Shown: positions 1 to 4,815 of the stretch, piece by piece
Numbering within the stretch: position 1 is the stretch's first letter
How the letters are laid out: every line of letters starts with the position of its first letter
Translations under genes and position numbers: made by a program
Notes under the pieces: model-generated
Seen by the model: only the letters and a program-made list of their open reading frames with translations
What the model was told of the DNA's origin: nothing
The model's database searches: none
Assembly: GCA_030613795.1 (NCBI GenBank)
Contig: JAUWLG010000124.1
Coordinates: 1-5,082 of the forward strand
Direction of reading: 5' to 3'
DNA: 5,082 nucleotides
Source: Helicobacteraceae bacterium
Lineage (GTDB): Bacteria > Campylobacterota > Campylobacteria > Campylobacterales > Sulfurimonadaceae

Positions 1-149
1 TAGTGGTGATACTCCTGCATGTTAGAGTCACTCATCTCAACAGGGTGTTGCAAGGCAACATAGATCGTCATGCCAGAAGCAAAAACAATAAAAAGTATTG
101 ATATGACTATGGCGTAAGGCCAAACTCTACCATCTGATTTAGCACTCAT
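1..149 (-). CDS. FixH-like cbb3 oxidase assembly protein, N-terminal part (runs off left edge)
   Basis: The first 49 codons are visible, from ATG at 149 to the left edge. The protein has a short polar N-terminus, W10-P11, one membrane helix at about residues 11-33, then a periplasmic start containing PVEMSD (36-41) and E46-Y47. This pattern of a Trp-Pro ahead of one helix followed by a PVE-type motif and tyrosines resembles FixH (CcoH) proteins, which in other bacteria help assemble the cbb3 oxidase and bring copper to it. Its ATG shares one base with the TAA stop of the preceding gene (TAATG), so translation is probably coupled. The upstream GTGAG about 5 bases before ATG is a weak ribosome site. 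The family call rests on the N-terminus and on its place at the end of a cco operon; the conserved C-terminal domain is outside the window. Confidence 0.65.
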   Translation of the reverse strand, partial: MSAKSDGRVWPYAIVISILFIVFASGMTIYVALQHPVEMSDSNMQEYHH

Positions 150-883
150 TATTTCTCACTCTCTTCTGACGACTTTTCGCCATTATTTTTATCGTCGTGA
201 CGTACTGGAAAAAACTTTCCTCTCAGGTATTTAAACACAAAGAGTAAAAGTACACCATAAAAGATTAAACGAATAACATCAACTGCGATCTTATTAGCAT
301 TACCGGCTGCACTGTCTAAGTCCACATCATGTGAGTCTGCGATCTGTTCAGCTATCTCCGAGTACCCATTGAACATAGCAACAGCATACTTGTTCACAAT
401 ATCATCACCCTTGGCTCTCTCAGCCAGAACAGGGAGTACAACACCGCCATAATTGCTCATAAACTCTTTAACATCGTCAAAGCTTCTTGCAAACATTATT
501 GACGAAATAACCGCACCGATAAATGTTGCACTAGGGCTAAGTATCTGCTCTTTGTCAAACTCATTATATAGTGATGACGGATTTGCCAAGATCTGCACCT
601 GCTTTCTGAGCTCAACAAAGCTCAAAATAACAGCAGGTTGTTTTAGCTCTTTAGCAAGTGCTAACTCATATCCGGCAATCGTCTGGTTCTCGTCCAGGTC
701 TCTCACCATTACGAGGTAAAGCGAAACACCTGTTTTTTCGTAAAGTTCTGTACCGATCTCTTCGATCTCTGCTTGAAAACTATCTCTTTGAACAACATCA
801 TCTTTGTAAAGATACTCTGCAAAAAGTGAAGTGGAAAATAGAAGAGAGAAGATGAGGGCCGTTAGCCCTCGTGATATACGCAA
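149..883 (-). CDS. Exported TPM-domain-like protein with C-terminal membrane anchor
   Basis: This 244-residue protein has a clear Sec signal peptide (residues 1-22, probable cut after LFA), a soluble region of about 30-190, one membrane helix at about 201-220 and a basic/acidic cytoplasmic tail. In the soluble part, the segment EKTGVSLYLVMVRDL (49-63) followed by a helix and a strand at 83-90 (PAVILSFV) resembles the TPM fold (PF04536), found in anchored periplasmic proteins of photosystem repair and in uncharacterised bacterial proteins. The topology is therefore a periplasmic domain held by a C-terminal anchor. The start is TTG at 883: the codon just upstream is an in-frame TAG, and the next in-frame ATG (residue 59) would delete the signal peptide. 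The gene lies 10 bases after the small ORF and overlaps the FixH-like gene by one base, so a role in cbb3 assembly or stability is inferred from context only. The TPM call is from memory of the fold pattern. Confidence 0.75.
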   Translation of the reverse strand: MRISRGLTALIFSLLFSTSLFAEYLYKDDVVQRDSFQAEIEEIGTELYEKTGVSLYLVMVRDLDENQTIAGYELALAKELKQPAVILSFVELRKQVQILANPSSLYNEFDKEQILSPSATFIGAVISSIMFARSFDDVKEFMSNYGGVVLPVLAERAKGDDIVNKYAVAMFNGYSEIAEQIADSHDVDLDSAAGNANKIAVDVIRLIFYGVLLLFVFKYLRGKFFPVRHDDKNNGEKSSEESEK

Positions 884-891
884 CTAAGTTA

Positions 892-895
892 CCCT
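892..895 (-). promoter_or_regulatory. Shine-Dalgarno site for the TTG-started gene
   Basis: AGGG lies 8 bases before TTG 883 and overlaps the TAG stop (896-894) of the 33-residue ORF. It is a modest site, but together with the in-frame TAG at 886-884 it supports TTG as the start. Confidence 0.45.
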
Positions 896-995
896 AGCCG
901 ATATATAGGTGATTTGGAGTCACAACAGCATACAGTGTGTATGCTGCCATGATGATCAAACCAATTGTAAGAATTTTGTCCATATACTGATTCAT
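894..995 (-). CDS. 33-residue single-helix membrane protein in the cco operon
   Basis: A short ORF fills most of the gap between the DUF4006-like gene and the TPM-like gene. From ATG 995 it encodes 33 residues: MNQYMDK, then one hydrophobic helix at about residues 8-26, then a short tail ending PNHLYIG. A strong AAGGAG (1007-1002) lies 6 bases before this ATG; an adjacent ATG at 998 would add one Met but leaves only 3 bases of spacing. The preceding gene's TAA is inside this ribosome site, and this ORF's own TAG overlaps the next gene's site, so it fits the operon as a coupled gene. I do not recognise its family. Size and topology recall the tiny CcoM subunit of Pseudomonas stutzeri cbb3 oxidase, but that is an analogy and no sequence match is claimed. 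Confidence 0.7.
   Translation of the reverse strand: MNQYMDKILTIGLIIMAAYTLYAVVTPNHLYIG
926..946. repeat. Perfect 9-bp inverted repeat (3-base loop) inside the small ORF
   Basis: CAGCATACA (926-934), loop GTG, then TGTATGCTG (938-946) form a perfect stem. It lies within codons for the helix of the 33-residue protein. No T-run follows on the minus strand, so it does not look like an intrinsic terminator. It could be an mRNA stability or translation-pacing structure, or chance from codon use. Confidence 0.6.
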
Positions 996-1001
996 CATCA
1001 A

Positions 1002-1007
1002 CTCCTT
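1002..1007 (-). promoter_or_regulatory. Shine-Dalgarno site containing the upstream stop codon
   Basis: AAGGAG lies 6 bases before ATG 995. The TAA stop of the DUF4006-like gene (1008-1006) is part of the sequence TAAGGAG. A ribosome ending on the upstream gene would sit on this site, favouring reinitiation. It is the main evidence that the 33-residue ORF is translated. Confidence 0.75.
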
Positions 1008-1215
1008 ATTTCACGTCAACTTTATGAGACCCAGATGTTTTATCGATCATTTTGATCGATGTTGCATCTTTAATCTCATAATAGTTAGCCGCATTAGCTT
1101 GTTGTGCACTAAGTCCCCAGGCTGTAAGACCAACCAAGATACTAAGTAGTAACACTACTGCGATTAACATTCCAGTAATACCATCTAAAACGAACAGACC
1201 TCTGTTTTCATTCAT
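1006..1215 (-). CDS. DUF4006-family-like small membrane protein following ccoP
   Basis: This 69-residue protein has a short N-terminus with the motif GLFVLDGITGML (6-17), one long membrane helix at about 13-34, and a polar C-terminal region (35-69), presumably periplasmic, ending in Lys/Asp residues. The N-terminal pattern and the position straight after ccoP fit DUF4006 (PF13179), a small Campylobacterota family of unknown function seen in cco operons; this is from memory. The ATG at 1215 has AAGGAG 6 bases upstream, and the ccoP TAA stop is embedded in that site (TAAGGAG). There are no cysteines or obvious cofactor motifs. Function is unknown; an accessory subunit or assembly role in the cbb3 oxidase is the natural guess. 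Confidence 0.75.
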   Translation of the reverse strand: MNENRGLFVLDGITGMLIAVVLLLSILVGLTAWGLSAQQANAANYYEIKDATSIKMIDKTSGSHKVDVK

Positions 1216-1221
1216 AATGGG

Positions 1222-1227
1222 CTCCTT
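1222..1227 (-). promoter_or_regulatory. Shine-Dalgarno site overlapping the ccoP stop codon
   Basis: AAGGAG lies 6 bases before ATG 1215, and the ccoP stop TAA (1228-1226) overlaps it to form TAAGGAG. The arrangement is the same as at 1008-1002 and suggests translational coupling. Confidence 0.75.
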
Positions 1228-2128
1228 ATTTGCTTAAGCTAGTAACATAAGCACTAGCTGCTTTGATTTGCGTTTCGTTAAGACGATCAGCAAATTTAGG
1301 CATAGTACCGATAGCACCTTTTTTACCATGCGTAAGAACATTAGTAACTAAAGTGTTGTTGAATCCATTAAGTTGTGGACCAACGCCATCAAGACCTTCG
1401 CCTTCTGCACCGTGACATCCAGCACAAACACCGAACATTGCAGGCTGATCACCTTTAAGATCGTTACCTACATAAGCGGAGATCTCATCAATGTCAGAAG
1501 CGCTTAGACCAAGGTCTGCACCTGTCGGCATTGGGAACTCAAAACCAAGAAGTTGGTTGTTAGATCCATTAACAAGAACATCTTTAACAACAACGGCTTC
1601 AAGACGTTGGTTAAGGTTTGCTGCTTTACCATCAATACCATCAGCCGTTAGACCGTGACATACTTTACATTCCGCCAAAAATACTGACTCGCCCATCTCA
1701 ACTAACATCGCATCATCCATATTGGCATATTTAGCTTCGAATTTAGCGTTGTGCGCTGCTGTATCTTCGTTGTACTCACCGATTTGAGAGTAAGCATTTA
1801 CCGGGTAACCTACCGTGAAATACCACATGCCCCAGATCATTGTACCTAAGAACATAAGTGCCCAACCAGCAGGCAACTCATTTTTGTACTCACCGATACC
1901 ATCCCAGTTTTCGTCAGCCAATTTACCAGACGCTGTGTCTGTTTGCATTTGACGAACATACTTGATTACAACAAAAACTGTAATGATTACAAGTATAACT
2001 GCACCTGCAACAGCAAGTTGATTAACGATATCATCTCCAATACCGCCCTTAGTGAGGCCTACTGATAAATATGTAGCGCCCAACATAATGACGATAGTGA
2101 TAATACCCGCTAAGGTTAACTTATTCAT
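1226..2128 (-). CDS. ccoP: cbb3-type cytochrome c oxidase subunit III, dihaem cytochrome c (CcoP)
   Basis: CcoP passes electrons from soluble cytochrome c towards CcoO and the CcoN active site. The 300-residue protein has helices at about 4-24, 35-56 and 88-108, then a periplasmic region with two cytochrome c domains. The haem sites are CKVCH (154-158) and CAGCH (235-239), with likely axial methionines M200 (FPMPTG) and M276 (GTMPKF). The segment DGIGEYKNELPAGW (76-89) before the third helix is the hallmark of the CcoP N-terminal domain. Length is normal for the family, but there is one more N-terminal helix than in the simplest forms; three helices from a cytoplasmic N-terminus still put the haems in the periplasm. 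The ATG at 2128 lies inside ccoQ (8-base overlap ATGAATAA) with TAGGAG 6 bases upstream. Confidence 0.97.
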   Translation of the reverse strand: MNKLTLAGIITIVIMLGATYLSVGLTKGGIGDDIVNQLAVAGAVILVIITVFVVIKYVRQMQTDTASGKLADENWDGIGEYKNELPAGWALMFLGTMIWGMWYFTVGYPVNAYSQIGEYNEDTAAHNAKFEAKYANMDDAMLVEMGESVFLAECKVCHGLTADGIDGKAANLNQRLEAVVVKDVLVNGSNNQLLGFEFPMPTGADLGLSASDIDEISAYVGNDLKGDQPAMFGVCAGCHGAEGEGLDGVGPQLNGFNNTLVTNVLTHGKKGAIGTMPKFADRLNETQIKAASAYVTSLSK

Positions 2129-2342
2129 TTTTATCTCCTACCTTTTTCGTCTCTTCGTCAGAGACCTTGTTTACCGGTTCATCGGTAATGTCGTCTTTCA
2201 GTGCCATATTGCTGTAGTTCTCAAAATCCGTACCATGTTTCTTCTTCGCCGTATAGAGGTAGTAGATGTAGCTATAAAGCACCACAACTAAAAACCCTGT
2301 CAGAAAGAAGTAACCGTACGCTTGCAAAGTTGCAATATCCAC
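2121..2342 (-). CDS. ccoQ: cbb3-type cytochrome oxidase subunit CcoQ
   Basis: CcoQ is the small non-catalytic subunit that stabilises the cbb3 complex. The 73-residue protein has one membrane helix at about 9-30 rich in Tyr, Phe, Leu and Val, followed by basic TAKKK (31-35), a cytoplasmic segment and a highly charged tail. Position between ccoO and ccoP and this topology identify it; the sequence alone is weakly conserved in the family. The start is GTG at 2342: an in-frame TAA immediately precedes it, and GAGGAG lies 6 bases upstream. The 3' end overlaps ccoP by 8 bases. Confidence 0.9.
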   Translation of the reverse strand: MDIATLQAYGYFFLTGFLVVVLYSYIYYLYTAKKKHGTDFENYSNMALKDDITDEPVNKVSDEETKKVGDKNE

Positions 2343-2348
2343 TTATGA

Positions 2349-2354
2349 CTCCTC
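2349..2354 (-). promoter_or_regulatory. Shine-Dalgarno site fixing the GTG start of ccoQ
   Basis: GAGGAG lies 6 bases before GTG 2342 and shares its first base with the ccoO stop (TAG, 2356-2354). With the in-frame TAA at 2345-2343 it leaves GTG as the only sensible ccoQ start. Confidence 0.8.
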
Positions 2355-3046
2355 TATTTCAGACTATTCATATACGCGATAAGCGCAACAATCTCAGGGA
2401 TCTTACCAGCAGCAACAGCATCTTGAATATCTTTCGACTTCATATCTGCTGCAACCAACTTAGCTTCTTCCAATGCAGACGCTTGTGCACCCGCAAGAGT
2501 ATCTGCAAGAACAACTTGTTCATAAGAACCGTCTTTCATCGGAATATCTTTGTTGTATGGAACAGAGAAGAAATCTCTAATAGTCAGTTGCTCAGCATAT
2601 GCTGTATCAACATCTGCTTCGTTTGTGTACATCCAAGTGTACGCTGGCATAATAGAACCAGGAACAACTGATTGAGGATCTCTCATGTGATTTTCGTGCC
2701 AGTCTGTTGTACGGTAGTTACCTACACGCATAAGATCTGGACCGGTACGTTTAGAACCCCATAGGAATGGACGATCGTAAGCGTACTCACCACTTAGTGA
2801 GTAATCGCCGTAGCGATCTGTCTCTGCTTTAAACGGACGGATAAGCTGTGAGTGACATGCATTACAAGAGTTCTTGATATACACGTGACGGCCAGTCAAC
2901 TCTAAAGTCGTGTACGGTTTTGTACCGATTGTAGGGCGTGAAGCCTCTGCAAAGTTTGGCACGATCTCAATAAGACCGGCAAACGCGATAACTACAAATA
3001 CACCAACTGAGAAAAAGAATGGGTGTTTTTCTAACCAATGAAACAT
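2354..3046 (-). CDS. ccoO: cbb3-type cytochrome c oxidase subunit II, monohaem cytochrome c (CcoO)
   Basis: CcoO carries one c-type haem that relays electrons from CcoP to the haem b of CcoN. The 230-residue protein has an N-terminal anchor helix at about 10-29 and a periplasmic domain with haem site CNACH (61-65), followed by SQLIRPF (66-72), typical of CcoO/FixO. The likely axial methionine is M133 in SIMPAY, preceded by the family-typical region HMRDPQSVVPGS (120-131). Residues 145-210 form a longer Ala/Glu-rich insertion-like region before the C-terminal helix. The ATG at 3046 follows the ccoN stop by 14 bases, with AAGGGGA just upstream. The gene is intact and sits between ccoN and ccoQ. 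Confidence 0.97.
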   Translation of the reverse strand: MFHWLEKHPFFFSVGVFVVIAFAGLIEIVPNFAEASRPTIGTKPYTTLELTGRHVYIKNSCNACHSQLIRPFKAETDRYGDYSLSGEYAYDRPFLWGSKRTGPDLMRVGNYRTTDWHENHMRDPQSVVPGSIMPAYTWMYTNEADVDTAYAEQLTIRDFFSVPYNKDIPMKDGSYEQVVLADTLAGAQASALEEAKLVAADMKSKDIQDAVAAGKIPEIVALIAYMNSLK

Positions 3047-3060
3047 ATTATCCCCTTTCC

Positions 3061-4542
3061 CTACGCTGCCATAGGTGAAGCGTTTTGAAGTTCATTTTCT
3101 TCAACACGACGACCAGCAGTCATAGTTTTGTACATGTTCCATGCGAACAAGAACATACCAATTAAGTAAAGTGTACCACCAACTGCACGGATTGTGTAGT
3201 ATGGGTGAAGTACTGTAACAGTGTCAATGAATGAGTAAGCAAGGTTACCGAATTCATCGTGAGCACGCCACATCATACCTTGAGTGATACCCGCGATCCA
3301 CATAGATGTAAAGTAAAGAACAACACCTAGAGTCTGAATCCAGAACTGAGTGTTCATCAATGACTTAGAGTAGATCTCACGTTTGAATACACGTGGAGCC
3401 ATGTGGAAAAGAGATGCCATAATCATAAATGCAACCCAACCAAGAGTACCATCATGCACGTGACCAACGATCCAGTCTGTAAAGTGCGCGATAGCATTTA
3501 CTGATTTGATCGCTTGAATCGGACCTTCAAGAGTAGAGAACATGTAGAATGTAGAAGCAAGAACCATGAACTTGATCAATGGTGAACTTGCAACTTGTTG
3601 CCACTCACCCTTCATTGTAAGAAGCATGTTGATCGCAGAACCCCAAGATGGAAGAATCAATACAATTGAGAAAACTGATCCCATTGGCTGCATCCAGTCA
3701 GGTACCGTTGAGAAATGAAGTTGGTGACCACCAGCCCAAAGGTAAACGAACATTAGTCCCCAGAAAGAGAGAAGAGAAAGCTTGTATGAGAATACCGCTT
3801 GTCCAGACTCTTTTGGCAGGAAGTAATAGATCATTGCAACGATAGGCACAGTAAATCCAAATGCAACCGCATTGTGACCATACCACCATTGAACTAGTGC
3901 ATCATTAGTACCTGAGTACATTGAAACTGAGTGCCACCATGCGCCAATTCCGCCAGAAGCGAAGTAAGTAGGGATTTCCATGTTGTTAAACAGGTAAAGC
4001 ATAGCTATACCAAGGAAAGTCGCGATGTAGTACCAGATAGAGATGTACAGTGATTTTTCACGGCGCATACCGATAAGACCAAAGATACTCACACCCCAAA
4101 GGATCCATACGATAACGATAGCGATATCGATAGGCCATTCAAATTCAGCATACTCTTTTGATGTTGTAATACCAAGAAGAAGTGAAACAACAACTGCTGC
4201 CACACCTACAAGGTATAACCAAAAGTGTATCTTACCAACAGTCATCAAAAATTTTGACTCTGCCATAGAAACTTTAAGTACACGTTGACCAACATAGTAC
4301 CAAGTTGAAAAAATACCACTAAGGGTAAAACCAAAGATAACCGCATCCGTGTGAAGTGGACGTAAGCGAGAGAAGTTTGTGTACTCCGCTGCTCCGCTTC
4401 CAAGGAATGTATTTACCTGTGGAAAAGCCAGTTGCCATGCCAGAATAACACCGACAAGCATACCAACAATTCCGAGTAGAACAGTTGTAAGCATAAACAT
4501 TTTTGCAACTGTGTAATCATACTCTAAAGGACGATTTTCCAT
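3061..4542 (-). CDS. ccoN: cbb3-type cytochrome c oxidase catalytic subunit I (CcoN), atypical CuB site
   Basis: CcoN is the membrane catalytic subunit that reduces O2 to water at a haem b3-CuB centre and pumps protons. The 493-residue protein is highly hydrophobic, about twelve helices. Visible residues: H64 (RPLHTD) and H363 for low-spin haem b, H361 for haem b3 (GHVHDG), H223 for CuB (WYGHNAVAF), Y267 as the redox tyrosine, E339 (STLEG) near the active site and H273 for CuB. From residue 223 on, these match P. stutzeri H207, Y251, H257, E323, H345 and H347 (recalled) at a constant offset of 16. The exception is the expected third CuB ligand, H258, which is Q274 here (codon CAA, 3723-3721). 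The rest is intact and not degraded. The ATG has a perfect AGGAGG 6 bases upstream. The identity is certain; catalytic competence needs proof. Confidence 0.97.
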   Translation of the reverse strand: MENRPLEYDYTVAKMFMLTTVLLGIVGMLVGVILAWQLAFPQVNTFLGSGAAEYTNFSRLRPLHTDAVIFGFTLSGIFSTWYYVGQRVLKVSMAESKFLMTVGKIHFWLYLVGVAAVVVSLLLGITTSKEYAEFEWPIDIAIVIVWILWGVSIFGLIGMRREKSLYISIWYYIATFLGIAMLYLFNNMEIPTYFASGGIGAWWHSVSMYSGTNDALVQWWYGHNAVAFGFTVPIVAMIYYFLPKESGQAVFSYKLSLLSFWGLMFVYLWAGGHQLHFSTVPDWMQPMGSVFSIVLILPSWGSAINMLLTMKGEWQQVASSPLIKFMVLASTFYMFSTLEGPIQAIKSVNAIAHFTDWIVGHVHDGTLGWVAFMIMASLFHMAPRVFKREIYSKSLMNTQFWIQTLGVVLYFTSMWIAGITQGMMWRAHDEFGNLAYSFIDTVTVLHPYYTIRAVGGTLYLIGMFLFAWNMYKTMTAGRRVEENELQNASPMAA

Positions 4543-4548
4543 TTACAG

Positions 4549-4554
4549 CCTCCT
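4549..4554 (-). promoter_or_regulatory. Strong Shine-Dalgarno site for ccoN
   Basis: AGGAGG lies 6 bases before ATG 4542, the strongest ribosome site in the window. It fits high expression of the first gene of the operon and fixes its start. Confidence 0.85.
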
Positions 4555-4573
4555 AATAAATTCAAAGCGTAAG

Positions 4574-4597
4574 AACCCCTTTGTAAAAAAAGGGTTT
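4574..4597. terminator. Hairpin in the ccoN leader, terminator-like on the plus strand
   Basis: CCCTTT (4577-4582) pairs with AAAGGG (4589-4594) around a 6-base loop, extended by AA/TT with one bulged C. On the plus strand it is followed by TTTTT (4595-4599), so it could stop antisense transcription coming from ccoN. On the minus strand no T-run follows, so there it would be a leader structure about 30 bases upstream of the ccoN start codon. Confidence 0.35.
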
Positions 4598-4611
4598 TTA
4601 GACGGTAAGAT

Positions 4612-4623
4612 AATAGCTATAAT
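4612..4623. repeat. 12-bp direct repeat, copy 1 (AATAGCTATAAT)
   Basis: The same 12 bases recur at 4729-4740, 117 bp away, in the intergenic region upstream of ccoN. The core ATAGCTAT is palindromic. It may be a protein binding site or only AT-rich promoter-like sequence. Confidence 0.45.
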
Positions 4624-4670
4624 TATGTTTAATACTTCTTAATCAATAGTCGTTTTCCAAGGTAGTTGAA

Positions 4671-4699
4671 TTTATATAATATATTTAAGTAGTAGTTAA
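4671..4699 (-). promoter_or_regulatory. Possible sigma70-type promoter for the cco operon
   Basis: On the minus strand TTAACT (4699-4694) and TATAAA (4676-4671) are separated by 17 bases in an AT-rich stretch. Transcription would start near 4664, giving a leader of about 120 bases before ccoN. Other AT-rich hexamers nearby could also serve, so the exact site is uncertain. Confidence 0.35.
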
Positions 4700-4728
4700 G
4701 CATAGTGGGAAAAAAAGAAACACTAAGG

Positions 4729-4740
4729 AATAGCTATAAT
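4729..4740. repeat. 12-bp direct repeat, copy 2 (AATAGCTATAAT)
   Basis: This copy is identical to 4612-4623 and lies upstream of the proposed promoter, whereas copy 1 lies downstream of it. The pair could be a looping operator, but no known regulator motif is recognised. Confidence 0.45.
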
Positions 4741-4796
4741 AGCCGATATTGTGGGATATATGGCGAATAAAGGCGCTAAATAAGAAAATCCAAGTT

Positions 4797-4815
4797 CAAT
4801 AAGATCTACTTATTG
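4797..4815 (-). terminator. Inverted repeat directly after the cysteine-repeat gene
   Basis: CAATAAG (4797-4803) and CTTATTG (4809-4815) form a perfect 7-bp stem with a 5-base loop, starting at the base after the TGA stop. The stem is AT-rich and only a broken T-run (GGATTTTCTT) follows about 6 bases later, so it is a weak terminator or a 3' stabilising hairpin. It marks a likely transcript boundary before ccoN. Confidence 0.4.

Noticed and set aside
453..855. Two plus-strand open frames (453-719 and 658-855)
   Set aside because: They are antisense to the TPM-like gene, overlap each other, and have no motif or ribosome site; they look like shadows of the real gene.
2201..2671. 156-codon open frame on the plus strand
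   Set aside because: It lies antisense to ccoQ and ccoO, which are certain genes; its translation is rich in Arg, Asn, Ser and Cys with no recognisable domain and no good ribosome site.
3648..4288. Open frames antisense or out of frame within ccoN (plus 3648-3845, plus 4043-4288, minus 3698-3889)
   Set aside because: CcoN is continuous and conserved through this stretch; these frames have no independent start signals or recognisable products.
3061..4542. ccoN as a pseudogene because of the missing CuB histidine
   Set aside because: The reading frame is full length, has a perfect ribosome site, and keeps all other haem, tyrosine and glutamate residues, which is not the pattern of a decaying gene.
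4640..4665. FNR/Crp-type box (TTGAT-N4-ATCAA) near TTGATTAAG on the minus strand
   Set aside because: Only the left half-site matches; the right half does not fit ATCAA at the required spacing.
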